Source: Gracilimonas tropica DSM 19535 (GTDB lineage: Bacteria; Bacteroidota; Rhodothermia; Balneolales; Balneolaceae). Taken from it: 64,000 nucleotides of DNA. Below the pieces are notes generated by a model. The model saw only the letters and a program-made list of their open reading frames with translations, had not been told where the DNA came from and searched no databases. This document shows, piece after piece, positions 1 to 6,929 of the stretch. Position 1 is the first letter of the stretch. Each line of letters opens with the position of its first letter. Location: assembly GCF_000375425.1 (NCBI RefSeq), contig NZ_AQXG01000001.1:304000-367999 (forward strand), written 5' to 3'. Made by a program: the position numbers and the translations under genes.

Positions 1-222
1 AACTTTGGAAACAACCATAGCTTCTTGTTCAGCTTCAAGCGTGGCCGTATTGGCATAATAGGCTGAAATATTTCCCCGGCTCACCTGAGAAATTTCTACC
101 GGGATAATGACTTTTTCTTCTTTATCAGTATTGATTTGATCTTCGCCATTATTGCAGGCCGTAGTGCCGAAAAGGAGACCGGCAGCTAAAAAAATGGGAA
201 AGGAGTAGCGTAAAGTTTTCAT
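1..222 (-). CDS. RND efflux membrane fusion lipoprotein (N-terminal part only)
   Basis: This gene runs off the left edge; only its first 74 codons are visible. The product starts with a lipoprotein signal peptide whose lipobox (GTTAC) ends at Cys23, followed by a charged linker. The segment PVEISQVSRGNIS and a following run resembling TATLEAEQEA match the first beta-strand of HlyD/AcrA-type periplasmic adaptor proteins of RND pumps, which link an inner-membrane pump to an outer-membrane channel. The pump and channel genes would lie to the left. A second, complete adaptor is encoded at 55799-57121. The family call is good; the substrate is unknown because the distinguishing regions are missing. 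Confidence 0.75.
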   Translation of the reverse strand, partial: MKTLRYSFPIFLAAGLLFGTTACNNGEDQINTDKEEKVIIPVEISQVSRGNISAYYANTATLEAEQEAMVVSKV

Positions 223-331
223 GAGTTTGATTAACCGTTTTGTGTTTTTGTCCAACGGTTAGTCGTTACGCTGCATCCTTTTTTTTGTTACGGAACGTGT
301 GTTCACTAACGGTTACCAATGTTGTAACCCG

Positions 332-1411
332 TTACTTTTTTTGCAGATGATTAAATGATTTTTTTATCTGATCTGCTACCGATTGGGCTGAATGAACCGC
401 TCCATCCATATAACCGGGAGAGGTCTCAGAAGTCTCAGCTCCGGCAATAAAAAATGATCCTTCCCAAAGGGGCTTTTGGTACATGGCGTGACCATTATTT
501 TGATGAGGAAGCACATGCCGATCGTACGGTGCATAGGTAAAGCGCTCATTCGCCCAAACCATTTCATGATAATGGATGAACTGATCTGTTTTGTCCCCAT
601 AGTATTTTCTGAGCTGAGCTAACACCATTTGTTTTCGTTCTTCTTTAGAAACAGAAAAATAACTGCCATTTAAAAAGCCTTTCAGCGCAAACTTATGTTC
701 TTCAAAGTTGGAATGATCGTAAAGCTCAGGTATTGGCCCTACATTGCTGAAAATGGTTCCGCTCAGGTCGTCAGCTCTCCAGAAAGGTTCGCTAAAGGTA
801 AGCCCAATTTTAATGGATTCTCCCATCCAGGTGTGGGTGTTGGCCATGGTTTCCGCGAGCTCTTCAGATGGCAAAGGTTTCAATTGAATACTGTCCGAAA
901 GTAGCTTTGGAGGAAGGGTAGAAACCACCATTTCAACATCAAAAATCTCGAGATCGGCAGTAACAATCAGCCGTTCTTTTTTCTTCTCGATTTTTTGAAC
1001 CGGGCAACTTAGATAAAGGTGGTCATCATTCATGAATTTGGACAGTTCTCGGATCAATGAAATAGTTCCACCTTTAACACGAAAACTCGATTCCTGATTT
1101 GGTGGGAGCTGAACCAATTGGTGCGGACTCATAGAAGAGGGTTCATAGATCGCTTTTTCGCCCAGCTTCTGCTTAAAGGTTTCGATGTTAAGTTCGTCCA
1201 GTAACGATTTCAGCTTGGTGTGAGCCGGACCAAACCACGTTGCTCCCATTTCAACCGGAGCCTCATGGCCATTGCCCACCGTATGAATTCTTCCGCCCAG
1301 TCGATCTCTCGCCTCAACAATAACGATATCAAGGTTTTCATCCTTGAGAAAATAATTGAGCGAAAGTCCGGTAAGTCCGCCACCAATAATGAGAATATCT
1401 GCGTGTTGCAT
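332..1411 (-). CDS. Flavin-dependent amine oxidase (monoamine oxidase family)
   Basis: The 359-residue protein opens with a Rossmann FAD-binding fold: GGGLTG at residues 10-15, an acidic Glu33 at the end of beta-2, and RLGGR at 37-41, the hallmark of the amine oxidase superfamily. The C-terminus (about 320-350) carries AGAETSE...GYMDGAVHSA, the second FAD-contacting motif of these enzymes. It should oxidise an amine or related substrate with O2, giving H2O2. It is shorter than typical monoamine oxidases (about 450 residues) but both FAD motifs are intact. It has no signal peptide, so it is probably cytoplasmic. It stands apart from its neighbours (a 70-nt gap to creD). The substrate cannot be inferred. 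Confidence 0.82.
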   Translation of the reverse strand: MQHADILIIGGGLTGLSLNYFLKDENLDIVIVEARDRLGGRIHTVGNGHEAPVEMGATWFGPAHTKLKSLLDELNIETFKQKLGEKAIYEPSSMSPHQLVQLPPNQESSFRVKGGTISLIRELSKFMNDDHLYLSCPVQKIEKKKERLIVTADLEIFDVEMVVSTLPPKLLSDSIQLKPLPSEELAETMANTHTWMGESIKIGLTFSEPFWRADDLSGTIFSNVGPIPELYDHSNFEEHKFALKGFLNGSYFSVSKEERKQMVLAQLRKYYGDKTDQFIHYHEMVWANERFTYAPYDRHVLPHQNNGHAMYQKPLWEGSFFIAGAETSETSPGYMDGAVHSAQSVADQIKKSFNHLQKK

Positions 1412-1481
1412 AGGCCAAGAGTAATTCAGCGAGAAAAGATATCGTTCCTCACTGAAACATAAAGCCTTTTCTTCTTAGCGC

Positions 1482-2792
1482 TTAATCAATTTCTTCACCG
1501 GATGGATTACTCATCACTTCAAACCAATCAACATGCCGGGTGAGGTACATGACCAGTGCCAGTACAACAAACAAGCCGATGCTGCCCATCAATAAGGCAT
1601 AATCCTGAAGCTGAAGGAGGATATAGAGGTATCCATACAGTAGGATTAGGATGCCGGAGACGATGCCGGTTTTCAGAGCATCGCCCACCACGCGGAAGGA
1701 GTAAACCGAGATCAACCCAATGATAGCCGCCGCTGCAATCAGGTATGCAAACTTAAAGACGATGTATTCAGAGATAGAAAGCAACAGCGTGTAGAAAACC
1801 AATAATGCAAAGCCAATCAGCAGATATTGGACCGGGTGAATACGTTTTTTGCCTAATAATTCGATCATGAAAAAGGTGAGGAAGGTCAGTGAAATAAACA
1901 TGATGGCATATTTGGCGGTACGCATCGTTTTCTGATATTCATCTACGCCAAGGAGCAGTTCGGCCCCAAATGAGGCATTTGAAACCTCGGTATTGGGACC
2001 TTGCCATTGCTGTGGAAAGTTCCGGTTTAGATGTAAAACCTCCCAGGATGCGGTGAATCCGGATTCGGATACTTCTCGTTCTGTGGGAAGAAAGGTACCC
2101 GTAAAACTCGGTGTATCCCAAGTTGATTCAAGCTTTAAGATGGTCTCTTTACCCACCGGAGCAAATTTTAAGCTTGAGCTTCCATTTAAATTTAAGTCAA
2201 ATTGAAAGCTGTGTTCAGAATTAGGATCAAAGTCGGGGGCAATGGAAATGCCGGATGCCACGATATCATTTGAGGTAATTCCGGGATTGGCTTGAAACGT
2301 TTTATCATCCCATTGAACGGTGATAAAATCTTTGATTCCGGTCATATCAGAAATCCCCACTGAAATAAAAGCATCTTCCATGATCAGCTCATCTTCCGAT
2401 ACATTCAGGTTATCGAAATCCAGCGCAGGGAAATTTCCGGAAAACGAGAGAACACTGTTGTACACGATTGCCTTATAAATGCCCCGATATCTAACTTCTG
2501 GGGCGATTGAACCTTTTACATTCAGGTTTTCAGGGAGAAAATGAGCATACCTGATGGTTTGTTGAGTTTGTCCTTCGCTGGTAAAGCTATGGGTGTAGGG
2601 AATACTCAGTACCGGGCCAATAACAGTTTGTTCCTGCCCCCATTTTTGGCTGATCTCCCGGGCTACAGAATTCCGCCGGTTTTCCCGTTCATAGATCAAA
2701 TTTTGTATTAATAAGGAAGGGATGAGCAGTACCAGCGTAAGAACTGCAATGATGGTAAGGCGTAATCCCAATGAGTTTTTTAGCTTTTTCAT
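1482..2792 (-). CDS. creD: CreD-like inner membrane protein
   Basis: This 436-residue protein has the CreD architecture: one N-terminal membrane helix (about 10-30), a large periplasmic domain (about 35-290), and a C-terminal block of about five membrane helices. The conserved stretch after the first helix, ending in GPVLSIPY near residues 60-67, is typical of CreD. In Enterobacteria CreD belongs to the CreBC regulon and influences envelope integrity and colicin or beta-lactam responses; its biochemical activity is unknown. Its ATG overlaps the stop of the upstream gene by 4 nt (ATGA), so it is the last gene of a translationally coupled minus-strand operon that begins at 4558. Confidence 0.85.
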   Translation of the reverse strand: MKKLKNSLGLRLTIIAVLTLVLLIPSLLIQNLIYERENRRNSVAREISQKWGQEQTVIGPVLSIPYTHSFTSEGQTQQTIRYAHFLPENLNVKGSIAPEVRYRGIYKAIVYNSVLSFSGNFPALDFDNLNVSEDELIMEDAFISVGISDMTGIKDFITVQWDDKTFQANPGITSNDIVASGISIAPDFDPNSEHSFQFDLNLNGSSSLKFAPVGKETILKLESTWDTPSFTGTFLPTEREVSESGFTASWEVLHLNRNFPQQWQGPNTEVSNASFGAELLLGVDEYQKTMRTAKYAIMFISLTFLTFFMIELLGKKRIHPVQYLLIGFALLVFYTLLLSISEYIVFKFAYLIAAAAIIGLISVYSFRVVGDALKTGIVSGILILLYGYLYILLQLQDYALLMGSIGLFVVLALVMYLTRHVDWFEVMSNPSGEEID

Positions 2793-3367
2793 GATCGACT
2801 CTCTTCTTGATCCTTGATCTCATCTTCAACCGAAAAATTAAATAATAAACCAGAGACTGCAAACAATGTGATGAAAAGCGCATTCACACCGATGATCTCA
2901 AAAACAGAGCTGTGAGTAACATTCGCCATTCCGGTAAAAAGAGCGGCAACCATTATGGCGGTTTGTCCCAGAACCATGGCAAACATCGTGCGTGCCAGTC
3001 CTTTGGCTTTAAACCGTGAAAGGAAAGCACCTACTATACCAATCATGATCACCAGGTAATACAGAATATTGAACTCGTTGTTCTCTGAACCTATGATGCC
3101 AACGGCTCCATTGATCCAGATCAAAGCAAAACCGCTAAACAATGCACTTCCCACGGCCACCCGAAAAATTGTTTTTTCTGATTTTAAGGTAATGAGTTTA
3201 TAAGCCATACCCGTTCCGAAAATAAAGATTCCTGCAAAAATGAAATCAGAGAGTGTCCACACAACCTCAGCAGAAAACTGCATGGCAATCAGAGGAATTA
3301 ATAGAAAAGCACCGGTTCCGGCCGCAAGATAAACACTGTATTTTTTTAAGTTTGCGTCTTTTGTCAT
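2789..3367 (-). CDS. Multi-pass membrane protein of the creD operon
   Basis: The product is a 192-residue hydrophobic protein with about six predicted transmembrane segments, a short Lys-rich cytoplasmic N-terminus, and an acidic C-terminal tail (EDEIKDQEESRS). I recognise no catalytic motif or named family. It overlaps creD by 4 nt and follows the small membrane protein at 3442-3642, so it is almost certainly cotranscribed with them. Similar uncharacterised membrane proteins precede creD in other FCB-group genomes, in my recollection. A role alongside CreD in the envelope is inference from position only. Confidence 0.6.
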   Translation of the reverse strand: MTKDANLKKYSVYLAAGTGAFLLIPLIAMQFSAEVVWTLSDFIFAGIFIFGTGMAYKLITLKSEKTIFRVAVGSALFSGFALIWINGAVGIIGSENNEFNILYYLVIMIGIVGAFLSRFKAKGLARTMFAMVLGQTAIMVAALFTGMANVTHSSVFEIIGVNALFITLFAVSGLLFNFSVEDEIKDQEESRS

Positions 3368-3441
3368 GAGATTACCTCGTTGTATCTATTTGTTATTTGA
3401 AAGTACTTTGATTTACAAAGTTTTAGGTTAAATTTTTTTGC

Positions 3442-3642
3442 TTAGGCCTGGGATAAAGTTTTGCGAATTTTTCTTCGGATGTTGAATTGCCAGATCGAGC
3501 CCGCCAAAATCAGCAACAAGGGAATGGCACCAGGCTCATCCTCAACTACGATCATGAAAGCGAGCAACATTATTCCAATCAAGATCATAAGTGCGGAAAG
3601 TATTCGCTGTGATCTGAAATTGTTAGAGATAGATATGTTCAT
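3442..3642 (-). CDS. Small two-helix membrane protein
   Basis: This encodes a 66-residue protein with two hydrophobic segments separated by an acidic turn (EDEPG) and a basic C-terminus (RRKIRK). The reading frame can be extended to 3696, but that would overlap the regulator gene by about 50 nt. The ATG at 3642 lies 5 nt from the regulator stop and fits the tight operon spacing, so I chose it. I do not recognise the family. It is probably an accessory component of the creD operon. Confidence 0.55.
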   Translation of the reverse strand: MNISISNNFRSQRILSALMILIGIMLLAFMIVVEDEPGAIPLLLILAGSIWQFNIRRKIRKTLSQA

Positions 3643-3646
3643 AAAA

Positions 3647-3946
3647 TCATTTATTGGTTTTGATGATTTGTTCCAAAACAGCAAGATGTTCTTCAAAGGC
3701 TTTCTTACCTTTGGCAGTCACAGAGTAACTGGTATTTGGTTTGTTATCTATAAAGGTCTTCTGTACTTCGATGAATTCCTCCTGTTCCAGCTTTTTGATA
3801 TGCGTGGCCAGATTTCCGTCCGTTACCTCCAGCAGTTCCTTCAGGGAATTAAAATCCAGCGAGTCGTTGACCGAAAGTGCCGACATAATACCCAGCCTGA
3901 TTCGGTTCTCAAACGCCTTATGTAGATCGTCGAATGCTACTTTCAC
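3647..3946 (-). CDS. Winged-helix transcriptional regulator
   Basis: The 99-residue protein is a single winged-helix domain. The start (FENRIRLGIMSAL), the helix-turn-helix region (FNSLKELLEVTDGNLATHIKKLEQEEFI) and a wing with the Y-S-V-T-x-K-G end match the small MarR/ArsR-like family often called HTH_34. No metal-binding cysteines or sensor domain are visible. It is the second gene of the operon, between two membrane protein genes, which suggests that it autoregulates the creD operon. No operator can be assigned with confidence in the 4559-4714 promoter gap. Confidence 0.8.
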   Translation of the reverse strand: MKVAFDDLHKAFENRIRLGIMSALSVNDSLDFNSLKELLEVTDGNLATHIKKLEQEEFIEVQKTFIDNKPNTSYSVTAKGKKAFEEHLAVLEQIIKTNK

Positions 3947-3952
3947 TTCCGC

Positions 3953-4558
3953 TCACCGCTCGTACCTGAAATGCATGTAAACACCATAAAGAATGTGAAT
4001 TCCACCAAAACCGATGGCCCAAAACAGCAATCCTGTTTCGATGAATCCAAGATTCAATAAGCCCAATAGCATCTGAACAAAACCCATCAATCGTACTTCT
4101 CTGATCGTGAAAAAACCGGCATTGTACAAAGCCAGTCCGTAAAAGATCAGAGTTAGTGGAGCGATAAGTCCGATCAATCCATACGAGATCAGCATGACAA
4201 TGAGGAGTCCGCCGGTAAAAAGCGGAACTGCCATACTTGCCAGCATTCTTTTGGACGTCACGTTCCAGGCCGATTCATTTCTCTTCTGCGCTTTTCTTCG
4301 CGAATCCAGTAAGGCACAGACCAAAGCAAGCACTAAAACACCTACGGCCAGCAGCATCAAACTGTTCAAATCGTCAAAGGAATAGGCGATCTCATTCGGG
4401 GTGAACCGAAGCCCGAAATGTGCCACCGCAGCGCCACCCAAAGCAATCAACCCGGCCGATATTCCAGCCCACCCTGAAAGCGATAAAAATTTTGAAGACC
4501 GCTCCATCATAGAGCGTATCTCTGCGATATCCTGAATGTAATCCTGTTGTTCTTTCAT
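3953..4558 (-). CDS. Membrane protein, first gene of the creD operon
   Basis: The 201-residue product starts with a short amphipathic segment (IAEIRSMMERSSKFLSLSG) and then has about six membrane helices. This layout is common in an uncharacterised Bacteroidota membrane family found next to winged-helix regulators. The gene lies 6 nt upstream of the regulator and is the promoter-proximal member of the five-gene operon 4558 to 1482. No catalytic motif is visible. A role in envelope homeostasis with CreD is inferred only from context. Confidence 0.6.
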   Translation of the reverse strand: MKEQQDYIQDIAEIRSMMERSSKFLSLSGWAGISAGLIALGGAAVAHFGLRFTPNEIAYSFDDLNSLMLLAVGVLVLALVCALLDSRRKAQKRNESAWNVTSKRMLASMAVPLFTGGLLIVMLISYGLIGLIAPLTLIFYGLALYNAGFFTIREVRLMGFVQMLLGLLNLGFIETGLLFWAIGFGGIHILYGVYMHFRYER

Positions 4559-4714
4559 GCAAAGTACTTTTTATTTCAAAGTAAGATAGAAATTTATGCT
4601 TTGCAATAGGGGAGGAAAAATATTTTGTAACTCCAATTTATCAAAGGTTTCCAATTTCCATAATTCCTCAAAATCAAGTACTATCTGAGGTCGAAAATCA
4701 CCATAGTTCACTTA

Positions 4715-5470
4715 ATGGAATATATTGATCTGCATATATGGGGGAATAAAAAGCTTTCACGCAGCCTGAAAATCAGGAATAAGAGAATCACCCATTTCTT
4801 CTATATCTCTGCGGTGATCTATATGATGGTTTTCACGATCGTCGGGTTTTGGCCGAGCTATTTTGGGCTTCTTTTTACCGAGTTTCCAATTCGACACTGG
4901 AGCATTCATACGCACGCTGTCATCTTCATGAGCTGGTTGTTACTGCTCTTAACTCAGGTATCGCTGGTGGCCAAAGGGAATACCAAACTTCATCGAAAAT
5001 TGGGAGTAGCCGGTGGAGTATTCGGAATCCTGATGCTTATTTTTGGCTTAGTTGTTGCATTTATGATGCCCTTAGCCAGAATTGAAAGCGGAGCCTGGAC
5101 CTTAGACCGGGGCGCCTCATTTTTGATTCATCCGCTTGGTGATATACTCATATTCGTGGGCTTCTTTATTCCCGCTTTGTACTACCGAAATAAACCTGAA
5201 CTGCATAAAAGATTGATCCTGATTGCCTCACTTATGCTGATTTTTCCCGCCATTGCACGTATAGAAATGGCACAATACCTCAAATATATCGTTTGGCTCA
5301 TCCCTCTTATGGCGAGTCTTTTTTTGGATGGCTTTTTAAAGAAAAGGATCTATCTCGTAAATCTTCTTGGGATCTCTGTTCTGATCTTATCGGTTGTTGG
5401 TCGGTATTATGTCTCAGGGACTGAGTGGTGGGTAAGCATTGGCAGGTCTTTGCTGAATGCCTTTCTATAA
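4715..5470 (+). CDS. Seven-helix integral membrane protein
   Basis: This 251-residue protein has a basic N-terminal tail and about seven hydrophobic segments. Between helices it has conserved-looking His residues: HTH near residues 65-67, LHRKLG near 90, HP near 139 and LHKR near 160. The pattern resembles uncharacterised heme- or cytochrome-like membrane proteins of Bacteroidota, but I cannot name a family. It is transcribed divergently from the creD operon across a 156-nt gap and is followed by a noncoding stretch with a repeat. Function unknown. Confidence 0.55.
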   Translation: MEYIDLHIWGNKKLSRSLKIRNKRITHFFYISAVIYMMVFTIVGFWPSYFGLLFTEFPIRHWSIHTHAVIFMSWLLLLLTQVSLVAKGNTKLHRKLGVAGGVFGILMLIFGLVVAFMMPLARIESGAWTLDRGASFLIHPLGDILIFVGFFIPALYYRNKPELHKRLILIASLMLIFPAIARIEMAQYLKYIVWLIPLMASLFLDGFLKKRIYLVNLLGISVLILSVVGRYYVSGTEWWVSIGRSLLNAFL

Positions 5471-5553
5471 AGTAATTAGTAGGCTAATGTTTGGAACCGC
5501 GGATTTTGTGGATTATGGGATATTATGAATCTAAAATCTAGTTCAGAATAAAA

Positions 5554-5600
5554 ATCCCGTAGGGATGACCGAAATCATAGCCCCGGGTTTCAACCCGGGG
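5554..5600. repeat. Double-hairpin palindromic intergenic repeat
   Basis: Two inverted repeats lie side by side. ATCCC-gta-GGGAT spans 5554-5566, and a perfect 9-bp palindrome, CCCCGGGTT-tc-AACCCGGGG, spans 5581-5600. The element lies in the 245-nt gap between two genes whose 3' ends face each other. There is no T-tract, so it is not a standard terminator. Its form resembles the small dispersed palindromes (REP-like) of FCB-group genomes. The rest of the gap (5471-5553 and 5601-5715) shows nothing else I can support. Confidence 0.6.
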
Positions 5601-5715
5601 ACAGAAAAGTAAAAGAGAACAATTTTTGCCCGTTAGTTCTTTAGGGAGAGTTCGTGAATCAAAAATTGGGTTGTGTGTTCGATTAAATACAGCCGTTGGG
5701 AAATGGGTTAAATTT

Positions 5716-6636
5716 TTAGTTCAAAAGAGCTCTGTCATAAGTTTGTTTAATAAGTTGATTATTAGGGTATAATAGAGAAAGCAAATGAAATATTGCCTTT
5801 TCAATATTTTTCACGTAATTGAGAGCCTTTTGAGAATCAACATCTGGACTATCATGTCTGTGAATTAATTTGTTTCTGATTTGTACGCCTTTAATGATTT
5901 CTTTTCTATAAGGGGATGATTCACCAAGCTGTTCTTTTAAAATTTTACCATATAATTTTGCCAAGCTAGGTGATGGCATTTCTAAAAGCAAAGTTTCGAA
6001 TGAAGGATTAACTTTTGAAAGCACTTCTTTAATTGCTAGTTCAGCTGCTATTGTAGCATCTATCCATTTGTGATGAGGTGTATTTTCACTTTTAGCTCGA
6101 TGTAAATGACGCATTGCTGCAAGAGGTTGGATGTTATTATCTAAATTTTGCTGTACAAGTCTAGCAGTATCATCACGTAAAGGGCAAATTGACTGGAATG
6201 AAGCGATCACATTGATTTGAGAAGGAATATCTTTTAATTCTCCAGATTTAGTACACCATTTTTGTGATCTAATTGCAAAAGGTTGTTCACTGATATCATA
6301 ATGATTTAGATAATATTTTAGCGTTAACAAAATTTGCTTAACAAATTCCCTACCTATTTTGAGTATTTCATTAATTTTATCACGACAATCATCAGAAAGT
6401 TTATCTCCCTCAAATCTTGATAAATTCGACAACTCATCAATAAATCGTTTTGGAACAGAAAATCCTTCAGTGTTAACAAATGTAGTATTCTTTTTATAAG
6501 AAACTAATACCTTAATACTTTTACTTCCATCAATCGTTTTTGTAAATGTGTAGTCTGATATAGCTTCAGAAGCTTTCTTTGCTTTACTTATTGAGTACTC
6601 ACTTTCAAAATAGATTTCAATAGTTGATTCATTCAT
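5716..6636 (-). CDS. HEPN-like domain protein of unknown function
   Basis: This 306-residue cytoplasmic protein has no signal peptide. Its C-terminal third (about 190-290) is all-helical and contains R254-N-K-L-I-H259, an exact R-x4-H motif preceded by a helix with the usual IRNKLIH context of HEPN ribonuclease-fold domains. The N-terminal 180 residues match nothing I know; they contain Cys at 84, 128 and 151. The gene is markedly more AT-rich than its neighbours and sits alone between palindromic repeats, which suggests horizontal acquisition. HEPN proteins are common in toxin-antitoxin and antiphage systems, but no MNT-type antitoxin or other partner is adjacent. An RNase activity is inference. 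Confidence 0.55.
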   Translation of the reverse strand: MNESTIEIYFESEYSISKAKKASEAISDYTFTKTIDGSKSIKVLVSYKKNTTFVNTEGFSVPKRFIDELSNLSRFEGDKLSDDCRDKINEILKIGREFVKQILLTLKYYLNHYDISEQPFAIRSQKWCTKSGELKDIPSQINVIASFQSICPLRDDTARLVQQNLDNNIQPLAAMRHLHRAKSENTPHHKWIDATIAAELAIKEVLSKVNPSFETLLLEMPSPSLAKLYGKILKEQLGESSPYRKEIIKGVQIRNKLIHRHDSPDVDSQKALNYVKNIEKAIFHLLSLLYPNNQLIKQTYDRALLN

Positions 6637-6780
6637 TTTATTGGCGGTTTAAGAGAAAACAGAATTTTGCTCAATGATTAATCTAATACTTAATTTAATA
6701 TTACATTAAAACAGATGTATAAAGTTTTTATATGCCAAAAAGCATAATGGGGTAATTAATCAAACTTATTTGCGATAAAC

Positions 6781-6860
6781 CGATTTACAATTAACGATTC
6801 ACGAATTACAAACCCACAAAAACTCCGTGAATCTCCGCGCCCTCTGTGGTTAAATCCACG
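6781..6860. repeat. Degenerate intergenic repeat upstream of alaS
   Basis: The gap between the HEPN gene and alaS (6637-6929) contains low-complexity, text-like sequence. It includes a run built from ATTTACAATTAACGATT/CACGAATTACAA and then CTCCGTGAATCTCCGCG followed by CCTCTGTGGTTAAATCC. The last part contains GTGGTTAAATCCAC, a near-palindrome. Such sequences recur between genes in many FCB genomes, as I recall, and look like remnants of dispersed repeats. A GTG at 6846 inside this repeat opens an upstream extension of the alaS frame that I do not accept. Confidence 0.4.
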
Positions 6861-6929
6861 GATGAGTTCAAACCATATTTTTCCTATCTTCAAGGCTCTG
6901 TAAAATTCAACACTCACACATCAAAATTA

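Noticed and set aside
5716..6636. HEPN-MNT toxin-antitoxin module
   Set aside because: No MNT nucleotidyltransferase or other small partner gene adjoins the gene; upstream is alaS and downstream an unrelated membrane protein.
6846..6929. GTG-start extension of alaS (28 residues)
   Set aside because: The extension lies in degenerate repeat sequence and is unlike AlaRS; homologues start at MSHKTSAQIR.
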